Part shown: positions 9,973-19,432 of the stretch, piece after piece
Layout: each line of letters starts with the position of its first letter
Numbering within the stretch: position 1 is the stretch's first letter
Source: Alphaproteobacteria bacterium
GTDB taxonomy: Bacteria; Pseudomonadota; Alphaproteobacteria; Geminicoccales; Geminicoccaceae
Reading direction: 5' to 3'
Length of the DNA: 64,000 nucleotides
Assembly: GCA_026990035.1 (NCBI GenBank)
Contig: JALSIM010000014.1
Coordinates: forward strand, 1-64,000
Translations under genes and position numbers: made by a program
Notes under the pieces: model-generated
Told to the model about the DNA's origin: nothing
The model's input: the letters and a program-made list of their open reading frames with translations, nothing else
Database searches by the model: none

Positions 9973-11925
9973 ATGACCGAGAAGAAGAGCGAACGGGGCC
10001 AGGGGGCGACGATACCGGAGGTCTCGCGCCGCGGATTGCTCGGCGGGGCCGCGAAGATCGCCACCATTTCCGGTCTCGCGGCCGGAGCCGGCGGCGTCGC
10101 CGGTCTCACCGGGACCTCCCTGCTGCGCCCGCGGGAGGCCCGTGCCGCCCAGGACGAGGCGGTGGTGGCCCCCGGTGATCTGGACGAGTATTACGGCTTC
10201 TGGAGCAGCGGCCAGACAGGCGAGCTGCGCATCTTCGGGGTTCCCTCGATGCGCGAGCTGATGCGGGTGCCGGTGTTCAACCGCTGCAGCGCGACCGGTT
10301 GGGGGATCACCAACGAGAGCATCCGGATCCTGACCGAGGGCCTGTTGCCGGAGACCCGGGAGTTCATCGCCAAACGGGGCGGGATCGTGGGCTATATGAA
10401 CGGGGATCTGCACCACCCCCACATGTCGTTCACCGACGGCACCTACGACGGCCGTTATCTGTTCATGAACGACAAGGCCAACAACCGGGTCGCCCGGATC
10501 CGCTGCGACATCATGAAGCCGGACAAGATCATCGAGGTGCCCAACGCCTCCGGTCTGCACGGCCTGCGACCGCAGAAGTATCCGCGCACCGGCTACGTGT
10601 TCGTCAACGGCGAGCATCGGGTGCCGGTGCCCAACGACGGCAGCGTGCTGGACGATCCCACCCGGTATCACGCCATCTACACCGCCATCGACGGCGACAC
10701 CATGGAGATCGCCTGGCAGGTGATGGTCGACGGCAATCTCGACAATACCGACGCCGACTATCAGGGCAAATACGCCTTCTCGACCTGCTACAACTCGGAA
10801 GAGGGTGTCACCCTGGCCGAGATGACGGCCTCCGACATGGACTGGGTGGTGGTGTTCAACATCAAGCGGATCGAGGAGGCCGTCGCCAAGGGGGACTTCA
10901 AGGAGATCGGCGGCGTGCCGGTGATCGACGGCCGCAAGGGCTCGCCCTACACCCGCTACATTCCGATCCCCAAGAGCCCGCACGGCTGCAACACCGCGCC
11001 CGACGGGCGTCACGTGGTGATCAACGGCAAATTGTCGCCGACCGTTTCGGTGCTCGACGTCACCCTGCTGGACGATCTGTTCGACGACAAGATCCAGCCG
11101 CGTGACGTGGTCGTCGCCGAGCCGGAACTGGGTCTCGGCCCGCTCCACACCGCCTTCGACGGTCAGGGCAACGCCTTCACGACCCTGTTCCTCGACAGCC
11201 AGATGGTGAAATGGAACATCGAGAAGGCGCGCCGTCAGTACGCCGGCGAGGATGTCGATCCGATCCTCGAGAAGGTCGATGTGCATTACCAGCCCGGTCA
11301 CAACAGCACGACCATGGGCGAGACCAAGGAGGCGGACGGCAAATGGCTGGTCTCCCTCAACAAGTTCTCCAAGGACCGGTTCATCAACGTCGGTCCGCTG
11401 AAGCCGGAGAACGACCAGCTCATCGCCATCGGCGGTGAGCGGATGGAGGTGGTGCACGACGGCCCGACCTTCGCCGAGCCTCACGACTGCATCCTGGTTC
11501 GTCGCGATATCGTCAATCCGCGCGCGATCTACGACCGTAACGACCCGATGTGGGAAGATGTGCGCAGGATGGCGGAGCAGGACGGCGTGGTGCTGGAAGA
11601 GGCGGCCGATGTCATCCGCGACGGCAAGAAGGTGCGGGTCTACATGCATTCCGTGGCGCCCACCTTCAGCCTCGACAAGTTCGAGGTGGAGGAGGGGGAC
11701 GAGGTGACGATCGTCATCACCAACATCGACGATGTCGACGATCTCACCCACGGCTTCACCCTCGAAGCGCACGGGATCGCCTTCGAGATCGCGCCGCAGG
11801 CGACGGCTTCGGTGACCTTCACCGCCGATCGTCCGGGCGTCTGGTGGTATTACTGCCAGTGGTTCTGCCACGCGCTCCACATGGAGATGCGCGGGCGGAT
11901 GATCGTCAAGCCCAAGAAGGCCTGA
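9973..11925 (+). CDS. nosZ: Nitrous oxide reductase, clade I (Tat-exported)
   Basis: A 650-residue periplasmic multicopper enzyme that reduces N2O to N2. A Tat signal with S-R-R-G-L-L (18-23) and a long hydrophobic stretch ends near A-R-A-A (57-60), marking clade I. The CuZ histidines appear in [20 protein letters not shown] and F-A-E-P-H-D. The CuA site [12 protein letters not shown] is intact at the C-terminal cupredoxin domain. The length is normal. ATG 9973 has GGAGG (9961-9965), with AAGGATG closer by. The 95-base gap from nosR has no clear terminator, so transcription probably continues from nosR. No residue needed for activity appears to be missing. Confidence 0.98.
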   Translation: MTEKKSERGQGATIPEVSRRGLLGGAAKIATISGLAAGAGGVAGLTGTSLLRPREARAAQDEAVVAPGDLDEYYGFWSSGQTGELRIFGVPSMRELMRVPVFNRCSATGWGITNESIRILTEGLLPETREFIAKRGGIVGYMNGDLHHPHMSFTDGTYDGRYLFMNDKANNRVARIRCDIMKPDKIIEVPNASGLHGLRPQKYPRTGYVFVNGEHRVPVPNDGSVLDDPTRYHAIYTAIDGDTMEIAWQVMVDGNLDNTDADYQGKYAFSTCYNSEEGVTLAEMTASDMDWVVVFNIKRIEEAVAKGDFKEIGGVPVIDGRKGSPYTRYIPIPKSPHGCNTAPDGRHVVINGKLSPTVSVLDVTLLDDLFDDKIQPRDVVVAEPELGLGPLHTAFDGQGNAFTTLFLDSQMVKWNIEKARRQYAGEDVDPILEKVDVHYQPGHNSTTMGETKEADGKWLVSLNKFSKDRFINVGPLKPENDQLIAIGGERMEVVHDGPTFAEPHDCILVRRDIVNPRAIYDRNDPMWEDVRRMAEQDGVVLEEAADVIRDGKKVRVYMHSVAPTFSLDKFEVEEGDEVTIVITNIDDVDDLTHGFTLEAHGIAFEIAPQATASVTFTADRPGVWWYYCQWFCHALHMEMRGRMIVKPKKA

Positions 11926-13215
11926 GTGGCGGCCCGTCGATCATACGGGAACGGGGGGATGGCGGCGGTGTTCGCCGCCATCCTCGCCACCCTCGCGACC
12001 GCCGGCCCGCGGGCGGCGGAGCTGTTCGTGCCGGCCGGCGGCGACGCCCTGCGGGCGGCGATCGCGGCGGCGGCGCCGGGTGACGTGCTGCGGCTGGGCG
12101 CCGGGGTCCATGCGGGACCGATCCGCATCACCAAGCCGCTTTCGCTGGTGGGCGAGCCGGGCGCGATCGTCGACGGCGGCGGAGTCGGTCACACGATTCT
12201 CGTTTCGGCCCCCGACGTTTCGATCACCGGGCTCGAGATCCGGCGTTCCGGCGCCGATCTCGCCGCCCAGCATTCCGGGGTGTTCGTCGACGAGGCCGGA
12301 GATCGCGCGCGCATCGAGAACAACCGGATCCTCGACAATCTGATGGGGGTGTCCCTCAAGGGACCGGAGGATGCGGTGGTCCGCGGCAACCGCATCGAAG
12401 GTCGCCGTTACCGGCGGGTCAACGATCGCGGCGACGACGTGTGGGTGTGGAACGCGCCGGGTTCGGTGATCCTGGACAACGACATCCGCTACGGACGCGA
12501 CGGGATCTTCGTCACCACCAGCCGTGACAACCTCTTCCGCGGCAACCGGTTCCGCGATCTGCGTTTCGCCGTGCACTACATGTACACCAACGAGAGCCGT
12601 CTCGAAGGCAACATTTCGTCGGGCAACACCATGGGATTTGCGTTGATGTTCTCGACCGGTCTCACGGTGACCGGCAACCTTTCGGACGGCGATCGCCAGC
12701 GCGGCATCCTGCTCAACTACGTGAACAGCTCGACGATCAGCGGCAACATGGTGCGTGGTGGCCCCGAAAAATGCGTCTTCATCTACAATTCCAACAAGAA
12801 CGTCTTCGCCTCCAACCGGTTCGAAGGCTGTGAGATCGGTGTCCATTTCACCGCCGGCTCGGAGCGCAACAGGATCCACGGCAACGCCTTCCTCGACAAC
12901 CGGGAGCAGGTGAAATACGTCGGCACCCGCTATCTCGAATGGTCCGAGAACGGGCGGGGCAACTACTGGAGCGACTATCTGGGCTTCGATCTCGACGGCG
13001 ACGGGATCGGTGATCAGCCCTACCGTCCGAACGATCTGGTGGACCAGATCCTCTGGCGCTATCCTCTGGCCAAGCTGCTGTTCAACAGCCCGGCGCTCCA
13101 TCTCCTGCGCTGGGCGCAGCGGGAGTTCCCGACCCTCCATCCGGGTGGGGTCACGGACAGCTTTCCGCTGATGCGACCGCCGCCGCTGCCGCGGCTGCCG
13201 GAGCCGGTCTCGTGA
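11926..13215 (+). CDS. nosD: NosD, periplasmic copper-sulfur delivery protein
   Basis: A 429-residue right-handed beta-helix protein with many parallel-helix turns (N-x-x-x-G-N-R pattern repeated from about residue 100 to 330), as in CASH/NosD proteins that help build the CuZ centre of NosZ with NosFY. It has a signal peptide: MAAVFAAILATLATA followed by G-P-R-A-A-E. GTG 11926 abuts the nosZ stop and has AAGG 5 bases upstream; an internal ATG at 11959 has only a G-run directly against it and would shorten the n-region. Its stop overlaps the nosF start (GTGA at 13212-13215). Confidence 0.93.
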   Translation: MAARRSYGNGGMAAVFAAILATLATAGPRAAELFVPAGGDALRAAIAAAAPGDVLRLGAGVHAGPIRITKPLSLVGEPGAIVDGGGVGHTILVSAPDVSITGLEIRRSGADLAAQHSGVFVDEAGDRARIENNRILDNLMGVSLKGPEDAVVRGNRIEGRRYRRVNDRGDDVWVWNAPGSVILDNDIRYGRDGIFVTTSRDNLFRGNRFRDLRFAVHYMYTNESRLEGNISSGNTMGFALMFSTGLTVTGNLSDGDRQRGILLNYVNSSTISGNMVRGGPEKCVFIYNSNKNVFASNRFEGCEIGVHFTAGSERNRIHGNAFLDNREQVKYVGTRYLEWSENGRGNYWSDYLGFDLDGDGIGDQPYRPNDLVDQILWRYPLAKLLFNSPALHLLRWAQREFPTLHPGGVTDSFPLMRPPPLPRLPEPVS

Positions 13216-14138
13216 ACGCCGGACGGGTCATCGCCCTCGAGGGGGTCGGCAAGCGCTACGGTGAGGCCCAGGTGGTGCGGGACGTCCACCTCCATCTCGC
13301 CGAGGGCGAGAGCCTGGCTCTCCTCGGCCACAACGGTGCCGGCAAGACCACGCTCATCAAGATCATGCTCGGGCTCACCCGGCCGAGTGCCGGCGACGTC
13401 CGGATCTGCGGCCGCCGGCCCTGGGAGCGGGGATTTTCGGCCCTGCGGGCGCGGATCGGCTATCTGCCCGAGAACGTCATGTTCCAGGACGGCATGACGG
13501 GGCGGGAGCTGCTCGCCTTCTACGCGCGGCTGAAGGGGCTGTCGTCGCCTCCCGTGCCGGAGCTCCTGGAACGGGTCGGGCTGGGTGCCGCCATGGACCG
13601 CCGGGTGCGTGCCTATTCCAAGGGCATGCGGCAGCGTCTCGGCCTGGCCCAGGCGATGCTCGGCGATCCCGTGCTGCTGCTCCTGGACGAGCCGACCACC
13701 GGCCTCGATCCGCTTCTCAGGCGCCAGTTCTACGAGCTCGTCGCCGAGCGGCAGAGGGGCGGTGCCGGGGTCCTGCTGTCCTCCCACGCGCTCGGTGAGA
13801 TCGAGGCCCGCACCGATCGCATCGCCATCATGCGCGCCGGCCGGCTGGTGGCCTGCGGCACCCTGGCCGAGCTGCGCCGGCAGGCCGGCTGTCCGACCCG
13901 GATCCGCGTCCGCGCCGCGGCCTCCGCCGCCGAGGAGGTGCTGGCGAGCCTCGCCGGATTCGGCGAGGCTCGTCCGATCGGGGCGGGGAGTCTCGAGTTC
14001 GCCTGCCGCAACGGCACCAAGATGGAGCTCCTGCGGCGGGTGAGCGCCTTGGGCGAGCTGATCGAGGACGTCGAGATCGTGCCGCCGACCCTCGAGGACA
14101 TCTACGACCGCTTCAGCGAGACCGCGGAGCCGCAATGA
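13212..14138 (+). CDS. nosF: NosF, ABC transporter ATPase of the NosDFY complex
   Basis: A 308-residue cytoplasmic ATPase. Walker A is G-H-N-G-A-G-K-T-T, the signature is Y-S-K-G-M-R-Q-R-L-G, and Walker B is L-L-L-L-D-E-P-T-T-G-L-D, all intact. The C-terminal 80 residues form the accessory domain usual in NosF. It starts with GTG overlapping the nosD stop, and its own stop overlaps nosY by 4 bases (ATGA at 14135-14138), so nosDFY are translationally coupled. It powers NosY-linked transfer of sulfur/copper species to NosD and NosZ. Confidence 0.95.
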   Translation: MNAGRVIALEGVGKRYGEAQVVRDVHLHLAEGESLALLGHNGAGKTTLIKIMLGLTRPSAGDVRICGRRPWERGFSALRARIGYLPENVMFQDGMTGRELLAFYARLKGLSSPPVPELLERVGLGAAMDRRVRAYSKGMRQRLGLAQAMLGDPVLLLLDEPTTGLDPLLRRQFYELVAERQRGGAGVLLSSHALGEIEARTDRIAIMRAGRLVACGTLAELRRQAGCPTRIRVRAAASAAEEVLASLAGFGEARPIGAGSLEFACRNGTKMELLRRVSALGELIEDVEIVPPTLEDIYDRFSETAEPQ

Positions 14139-14959
14139 GGGCGATTCTGATCCTCGCCGAAAAGGAGATCCGGGACGGTCTCCGCAACCGCTGGGTCCTG
14201 GGCACCATCCTGTCCTTCGCCGGCCTCGCCCTGTCGCTGGCGTTTCTCGGATCGGTCCCGGTCGGCACCACCCGCGCCGGCGAGCTGACGGTGGCAGTGG
14301 CCGGCCTTTCCAGCCTCACCGTCTACCTGATGCCTCTGATCGCCCTGATGTTGAGCTACGATGCGCTGGTGGGCGAATTCGAGCGGGGCACCATGCTGCT
14401 GCTTCTGAGCTATCCGGTGACCCGCCGGCAGGTGGTACTGGGCAAGTTCCTCGGCCATCTGGTCATCCTGGCGGTGGCGGTGACGGTCGGTTACGGCGGT
14501 GCCGGCCTGTTCCTGGTCTGGTCGGCGGGCGGCGAGCTCGGGGGGCTCGGCGCCTATCTCGCCATGATGGCGAGCTCGGTTCTTCTCGGCGGCGTGTTCC
14601 TCGCCCTCGGCTATCTGGTGAGCGTGCTCGTCCGGGAGCGCAGTGCGGCCGCCGGCTGGGCGCTGGGCCTCTGGCTGTTCGCCGTGGTCCTCTACGATCT
14701 GGCGCTGCTGGCGGTGGTCGTCGCCGGCGGCGACGCCTTGGAGGCCGGCGGGTTTCTGGCCTTGCTGCTGGCGAGCCCCACCGATGCCTACCGGGTTCTG
14801 AACCTCATCGGCGACGAGGCGGTGGCCGCCGTCGCCGGGCTGGCCGGGGCCGCCGCAGAGGCGGGAATCGAGGCTTCCGTGCCGGTTCTCGCCATGGCGG
14901 CCTGGCTCGTCCTGCCGCTCGCCGTCACCCTGCTCCTGTTCCAGCGGCGGGATCTCTGA
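14135..14959 (+). CDS. nosY: NosY, membrane permease of the NosDFY complex
   Basis: A 274-residue inner-membrane protein with six predicted transmembrane segments (first near residues 20-42, last near 250-268), in the ABC-2 permease family. The N-terminal E-K-E-I-R-D-G-L-R-N-R-W stretch preceding the first helix is typical of NosY. It pairs with NosF. The start overlaps the nosF stop, and nosL begins one base after the nosY stop. Confidence 0.93.
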   Translation: MRAILILAEKEIRDGLRNRWVLGTILSFAGLALSLAFLGSVPVGTTRAGELTVAVAGLSSLTVYLMPLIALMLSYDALVGEFERGTMLLLLSYPVTRRQVVLGKFLGHLVILAVAVTVGYGGAGLFLVWSAGGELGGLGAYLAMMASSVLLGGVFLALGYLVSVLVRERSAAAGWALGLWLFAVVLYDLALLAVVVAGGDALEAGGFLALLLASPTDAYRVLNLIGDEAVAAVAGLAGAAAEAGIEASVPVLAMAAWLVLPLAVTLLLFQRRDL

Positions 14960-14960
14960 G

Positions 14961-15560
14961 ATGCGACTGATGTCCGTCCTTCTGCTTCTCGTCCTGGGTG
15001 CCGGGGCCGCGGGATGCGGCGGAGAGCCGCCACCGAAACCGCAGCCCAGATCCTGGGATCGCGACGCGGTCGGCTATTATTGCAACATGGTGGTGGTGGA
15101 GCACGAAGGCCCGAAGGCGCAGATCTTCCTGAACGGGCGCGAAAATCCGCTCTGGTTCACTTCGGTACGCGACGGGATCGCCTTTTCCCGCGCACGGGAC
15201 GAACCCGGCCGTATTCTCGCCTTTTATGTCAACGACATGGGGCGTACCGAATGGGAGCGGCCGAGCGACACGAGCTGGATCGATGCGGAAACCGCCTGGT
15301 ACGTGATCGGCAGCAGCCGGCGCGGCGGCATGGGCATGCCGGAGGCGGTGCCGTTCGGTGATCGGGAAAGGGCGGCGGCCTTCGTGCGCGACTACGGGGG
15401 GCGTGTGGTCGCCTTCGAGGACATTCCCGATGCCTACATCTTTTCCACCGGGGAACCGGAACCCGTCGACCGGCGGGGAGGTGGCGATGGCGCGGACGAC
15501 GATCCGGGAACCGGGTCCGGAATGCTGCGAGGAGGCGGTGACGATGACGGCAGGGCGTAG
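14961..15560 (+). CDS. nosL: NosL, outer-membrane copper chaperone lipoprotein
   Basis: A 199-residue lipoprotein. The signal MRLMSVLLLLVLGAGAAGC ends in a lipobox with the lipidated cysteine at residue 19. The mature part has the NosL copper site C-N-M (in Y-Y-C-N-M-V-V-V-E-H-E-G) and the later methionines G-G-M-G-M-P-E. It delivers Cu(I) to apo-NosZ. The C-terminus after the NosL domain is an unusual Gly/Asp-rich tail (about 30 residues) that ends inside the nosX start region; the last 17 bases overlap nosX. Confidence 0.93.
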   Translation: MRLMSVLLLLVLGAGAAGCGGEPPPKPQPRSWDRDAVGYYCNMVVVEHEGPKAQIFLNGRENPLWFTSVRDGIAFSRARDEPGRILAFYVNDMGRTEWERPSDTSWIDAETAWYVIGSSRRGGMGMPEAVPFGDRERAAAFVRDYGGRVVAFEDIPDAYIFSTGEPEPVDRRGGGDGADDDPGTGSGMLRGGGDDDGRA

Positions 15561-16554
15561 CTCGAGACGGCGGGTGATCCGGATGCTGGCGGCGGCCGGG
15601 GGGCTGGCCGTCGGCGGCACCGGGCTGATGGCCGCGGGTGGCGGATCCCGGCGAGCGGCCGAGATCTGGCGCGGTCCGGCGCTCGGCGCGGAGGCTTCGA
15701 TCACCCTGTACCACGAGGATCCGGAGGAGGCCCGCCGGCTCCTGACGCTCGCGGTCGCCGAGCTGCGGCGCCTCGAAAAGCTGTTCAGTCTCTATCGGGC
15801 CGATTCGGCGCTGTCGCGTCTCAACCGCGAGGGACGGCTCGCCGCCCCGCCTCTCGAGCTGGTCGAACTGCTCGCCTTCGCCCGTTCCTTCGCCGCGCTC
15901 ACGGCCGGCGCCTTCGATCCGACCGTCCAGCCCCTGTGGCGGCTCCATGCCGAGCATTTCGCCGCCCCGGGTGCCGATCCCGCGGGGCCGCCGGCGGCGG
16001 CGATCGCCAGAGCGCGAGGGCTCATCGACTGGCGGCAGCTACGGATCGAAAGCGACGAGATCACTTTCGGCCGCGCCGGCATGGCGGTGACGTTGAACGG
16101 CATCGCCCAAGGGTACATCACCGACCGGGTGGCCGATCTCCTGCGGCGCGAAGGGATGCGCTCGGTGCTCGTCGATCTCGGCGAAATCCGGGCCGTCGGC
16201 CGGCATCCGGACGGCCGTCCCTGGCGGGCGGGCATCCGCGATCCGCGCAACGCCGAGGCGCTGCTCCGCATCCTCGAGCTCGAAGACCGGGCTCTCGCCA
16301 CCTCGGCCGGCTCCGGCAGCCGGTTCGATGCCGCCGGCAGGTTCCACCATCTTTTCGATCCCCGTACCGGTCGAAGCGCCGGCCGCCATGCGAGCGTGTC
16401 CGTGATGGCGCCACGGGCCACCCTCGCCGATGCGCTGTCGACCGCCCTCTACGCGATGTCGGACGAGGAGCGGCAGGTCCTGCGCGGGCGTTTCGAGGGG
16501 GTCGAGGCCTGGATCCTGCGTGCCGACGGGCGGCGCGAGCACTGGCGGGCCTGA
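15544..16554 (+). CDS. nosX: NosX, Tat-exported FAD:protein FMN transferase (ApbE family)
   Basis: A 336-residue ApbE-like enzyme that attaches FMN from FAD to the S-G-A-T threonine of NosR in the periplasm. A Tat-like signal (S-S-R-R-R-V-I-R-M-L, then a Gly/Ala-rich hydrophobic stretch) is followed by the ApbE core with V-T-L-N-G-I-A-Q-G-Y-I-T-D, V-D-L-G-E-I-R-A-V-G, and H-L-F-D-P-R-T-G-R-S before an acidic/Thr-rich metal site. The frame is open from 15358, but ATG 15544 has GGAGG (15531-15535) 8 bases upstream and gives the signal peptide a normal n-region. It is the last gene of the nos operon. Confidence 0.9.
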   Translation: MTAGRSSRRRVIRMLAAAGGLAVGGTGLMAAGGGSRRAAEIWRGPALGAEASITLYHEDPEEARRLLTLAVAELRRLEKLFSLYRADSALSRLNREGRLAAPPLELVELLAFARSFAALTAGAFDPTVQPLWRLHAEHFAAPGADPAGPPAAAIARARGLIDWRQLRIESDEITFGRAGMAVTLNGIAQGYITDRVADLLRREGMRSVLVDLGEIRAVGRHPDGRPWRAGIRDPRNAEALLRILELEDRALATSAGSGSRFDAAGRFHHLFDPRTGRSAGRHASVSVMAPRATLADALSTALYAMSDEERQVLRGRFEGVEAWILRADGRREHWRA

Positions 16555-16591
16555 ACGCCGGCCTCACCGCGCGGCCGGCGACCCCCGGGGT

Positions 16592-17308
16592 TCAGCCGGC
16601 GAAGAGAGCGGCTGCCGAGCTGCCGGCGATGTCGAGGCCGATGGCCATCGCGGCGACGCCGATGGCGATGCGGAGCAGCAGGTTCAGGCGGGTCATGAAA
16701 CGCGCCGACCAGACGAGGGGCACCGCCAACGCCATGCTCAGCGCCGCCATGCCGACGATCGAGCCCGCACCGAAGATGGCGATGTAGAGCAGCGCCAGCA
16801 GCGGCGAGCCGAGGCTGGTGGCGACCAGGAGGACGAGGGGGGCGGAGCCCGCGAGCCCGTGCATCAGCCCGACGAAAAGCGCTTTCCAGGGCGGGCCCTC
16901 GGGATGGGCGTGGTGGTGGGAATGCGGGTCGTGGGGAGTCGCTTCGCCGGCGTGGCTGTGGGCATGCAAATGCCACCGTCCGTCGCCGTGATGATGAAGA
17001 TGGAAGTGGATCCGCTCGCGGCGCATGCGCCAGAGCAGCCGGCCGCCGAGGAACACCAGCATGATCCCGACGGCCAACTCGACGCCGCTCGCGAAAAGCT
17101 CGCCGATGCCGATCCCCAGTACCACCGCGCCGCCGGCCACCAGCAGGAGGGTCAGGGTGTGCCCCATGCCCCAGAAGGCACCGTAACGGGTGATGCCGCC
17201 GACCCGTTTTTCGCGATCGACGAGGCTCGCGACGGCGGCCACGTGATCGGCCTCGAGGGCGTGCTGCATGCCGATCAGGAAGCCGAGCGCCAGAACCGAG
17301 AGGAGCAT
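16592..17308 (-). CDS. NicO-family nickel/cobalt (metal) transporter
   Basis: A 238-residue inner-membrane protein with about six transmembrane segments. The H-A-L-E-A-D-H motif in the first helix is the metal-binding signature of NiCoT/NicO proteins, and W-G-M-G-H-T matches the second conserved motif. A cytoplasmic or periplasmic loop (residues 101-135) holds 15 histidines, as in RcnA/UreH-type transporters. The frame is open to 17386; ATG 17308 gives the homolog-like start just before helix 1, but no good SD supports any candidate. It converges on nosX with only 37 bases between stops. Substrate could be Ni, Co or another divalent metal. No cobalamin or nickel riboswitch was recognised upstream. 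Confidence 0.75.
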   Translation of the reverse strand: MLLSVLALGFLIGMQHALEADHVAAVASLVDREKRVGGITRYGAFWGMGHTLTLLLVAGGAVVLGIGIGELFASGVELAVGIMLVFLGGRLLWRMRRERIHFHLHHHGDGRWHLHAHSHAGEATPHDPHSHHHAHPEGPPWKALFVGLMHGLAGSAPLVLLVATSLGSPLLALLYIAIFGAGSIVGMAALSMALAVPLVWSARFMTRLNLLLRIAIGVAAMAIGLDIAGSSAAALFAG

Positions 17309-17403
17309 GAGGATCGTTTCCACCCGATGGGACACGGAGAGCCGGAGTGCTGGCCGCGGCTTACGCCCGACGGGTGGCGATGGCAAGCCGGTTGGTGGGG
17401 GCG

Positions 17404-17435
17404 GGCCCGCCGGCGATGAACCGGCGGGCCTTTTT
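17404..17435 (+). terminator. Rightward terminator at the left edge of the phage-like cassette
   Basis: A perfect 10-bp stem, GGCCCGCCGG (17404-17413) with CCGGCGGGCC (17421-17430), has a 7-base loop and is followed by TTTTT (17431-17435). The T-run is on the + strand, yet the genes on both sides are on the - strand. It therefore terminates rightward read-through (for example from nos) before it enters the terminase gene antisense. The T-run touches the terminase stop codon. Confidence 0.8.
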
Positions 17436-18994
17436 CAGAGGCGGAAGGTGGAACGGGCCCGCCGGGGGGCGGAGCCCGGTCGCCAGTCGAGACGGCGGCG
17501 GACCGGAAAGGATCCGAGACGCACCGGTTCGTTCGCGAGACAGCCGGCCACGGCGTCGAGACCGTCGTCCCGGCATCGGGCGCCGGGGCGCCAATCCCGC
17601 ATCTCGGTGACGAAGGGGGTGTCCCAGACCCGCCGGTGCACGTGCAGGCGCCGGGCCGCGAGCACCGGATCGAATGCATCGAGGATGCGCCGCTCCTTGG
17701 CCACGGTACTGACATGTTCGCGCACGCTGACGGCGGCACGCAGCATGGCGATCTCCCGGCGCAGCAGGGCCGGGAGGAACTTGCCGATGCCGTTCGTCTC
17801 GACCGTGACGGCGGGAATTTCGAGATCGGCGGCGAACCGCGCCACCCGCCGGCACATGGCGGTGGCCTCGTCGTCCTCCGGACCGTCGGGACGGGCATCG
17901 AGATAAAGGATGTCGTGAAGGTAGAAACGGCCTTCCTCGTCGACGAACAGAGCCGCCACGACACTCGAATCGCCACCCTCGGGCCGCCCCATCGCCGGGT
18001 CCCACCAGCAGCTCGCCGAGATCATGCGCCGGCCGCCGATCCGCAGCACCAGCGTCCGGTTGGCCTCGGTGACCTCGATCTCCTCCTCGTAGGACAGGAG
18101 CCGATCCGGATCGAGGCGCACCTCGTGCAGCGGTGTGGGCTCGAGCAGCATCTGGCTGCGGAAGCGGGCCGGGCCGACCTCGGCACGAAGGCGCTCGATC
18201 TCCTCCAGGGGGAAACGTTCCGGCCAGCGGCTGGCGCCCTGCTCGTCGAGAATCGGCAGCACCAGCCGCTCGAAACCGTCGAGGAACGGACGCGCTTCCC
18301 CGTATTCGGGAAGCGGATCGCGGCGGTAGATCGAATGGTAGTGGTGCGGCGTGCCGATGTAGAGCATGGTGCCGCCGGGGGCGAGCACGAAGGACAGCTC
18401 GTTGAGCCGCTCGCGCAGCTCGGCGCGCTTGGCCGGCGTGTCGCTGTTGCGCGGCACCTCGACGTCGTCGCAGACGATGACGTCGGCACGGCTGCCGGTG
18501 ATGTTGGCGCCGATGCCGCGGGCCATCACCGAGGGATCGCGATGATCGCGACGGCGGTCGACGGTCAGATGATCGGCCGCCCAGGAGGTGAGGCGGCCGG
18601 GCAGCAGCTTCTTGACCATCGGATGGCGTTCGATGATGCGGCGGATGTTGCGGGTCATCCGCGTCGCCAGGGACTGCTCGGCGGAGACCACCAGAAGGCG
18701 CAGGTCGGGATTGCGCATCAGCAGCCAGGCGCAGAACAGCCCCACCAGGGTCGATTTGCCGGCGTTGCGGAACACCATCAGGAGCAGTCGGGTGCGCCGC
18801 CGATCCCAGCAGTCTTCGAGCCAGCGTGCGATCTGGGTGTGGAGCTCCGGTGTCGGCAGCCGCTGGACAACGTTCCAGAGCCAGACGAACTGACGGAAGG
18901 TGTGAGGACCGGAAAGGGCGAGGGGCCGGTTCGCGGAGCTGTCGCTTTTCGACCCGGCGGAGAGGCGGCCGCCGGCGGCCGGGGAGACGATCAT
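17435..18994 (-). CDS. Phage terminase large subunit (T7-like packaging motor)
   Basis: A 519-residue protein with an N-terminal ATPase and a C-terminal nuclease. Walker A-like F-R-N-A-G-K-S-T is at 75-82, Walker B V-I-V-C-D-D at 172-177 and the coupling motif G-T-P-H-H-Y at 214-219. The nuclease half has W-W-D-P-A-M-G, V-T-V-E-T-N-G and D-D-G-L-D-A-V-A-G, giving the acidic residues of the RNaseH-like site. All look intact, and the length is in the range for podovirus large terminases. It drives DNA into procapsids through the portal. It is the last gene of the leftward cassette, 6 bases after the 143-residue protein. No small terminase was recognised, so packaging specificity is open. Confidence 0.88.
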   Translation of the reverse strand: MIVSPAAGGRLSAGSKSDSSANRPLALSGPHTFRQFVWLWNVVQRLPTPELHTQIARWLEDCWDRRRTRLLLMVFRNAGKSTLVGLFCAWLLMRNPDLRLLVVSAEQSLATRMTRNIRRIIERHPMVKKLLPGRLTSWAADHLTVDRRRDHRDPSVMARGIGANITGSRADVIVCDDVEVPRNSDTPAKRAELRERLNELSFVLAPGGTMLYIGTPHHYHSIYRRDPLPEYGEARPFLDGFERLVLPILDEQGASRWPERFPLEEIERLRAEVGPARFRSQMLLEPTPLHEVRLDPDRLLSYEEEIEVTEANRTLVLRIGGRRMISASCWWDPAMGRPEGGDSSVVAALFVDEEGRFYLHDILYLDARPDGPEDDEATAMCRRVARFAADLEIPAVTVETNGIGKFLPALLRREIAMLRAAVSVREHVSTVAKERRILDAFDPVLAARRLHVHRRVWDTPFVTEMRDWRPGARCRDDGLDAVAGCLANEPVRLGSFPVRRRLDWRPGSAPRRARSTFRL

Positions 18995-19000
18995 CGTCCC

Positions 19001-19432
19001 TCAGCCGAGCAGGCTGCGTCGTGAACCGAAACCCCCGAGGGCGCGCCTGCCGAGACCGAGGAGGCCCGAGCTGCGCTCCAGAAGGTTGCGTCGGCGGCGT
19101 CTGTCGAAGCCGTCGGCGAGGGCACCGAGATCGAGGGCCAACGCGTCGCGTCGCTCCTTCTGCTTGCGTGCGGCCTCGCTCTGGAGACCGCGGAGAATGG
19201 CGTCGAAGGAGCCACCGGTGGCGACGCCGGCGGCTCCGGCACGGGCGCGCGCGGCGGCGAGCCTGCGCCGCAGCGCCTCCTCGGTCTTCCGCGCCTCCGC
19301 TTCGAACCGCTGCAGGAGCGCCTGTCTGCGGCGCTTTTCCTGTTTGCGCAGATCCTTGTCGGCGCGTTGCTGCGCTTCACGCTGAAGGGCCGCGTTGAGC
19401 CCGAGGCTGGCGAGAGTGCTGAGACCGCCCAT
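19001..19432 (-). CDS. Small basic coiled-coil phage protein (possible internal virion protein)
   Basis: A 143-residue protein with a short hydrophobic N-terminus (G-G-L-S-T-L-A-S-L-G-L-N-A-A-L) followed by a long Arg/Ala/Glu/Lys-rich coiled coil (about 18-72), a glycine break (G-A-A-G-V-A-T-G-G-S), and a second basic helix ending in an Arg/Gly/Ser tail. Its place between tail tubular protein B and the terminase is where T7-like phages encode internal virion proteins, and the helix-break-helix layout fits such proteins, but no specific family was recognised. Its ATG overlaps the preceding TAA by one base (TAATG). Confidence 0.6.
   Translation of the reverse strand: MGGLSTLASLGLNAALQREAQQRADKDLRKQEKRRRQALLQRFEAEARKTEEALRRRLAAARARAGAAGVATGGSFDAILRGLQSEAARKQKERRDALALDLGALADGFDRRRRRNLLERSSGLLGLGRRALGGFGSRRSLLG

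Noticed and set aside
9733-11880. 715-codon minus-strand open frame opposite nosZ
   Set aside because: Antisense of nosZ with a Val/His/Asp bias; nosZ on the other strand has every expected catalytic motif.
17309-17403. Cobalamin or nickel riboswitch upstream of the NicO gene
   Set aside because: No B12-box-like or NiCo-like conserved core was seen in this short gap.
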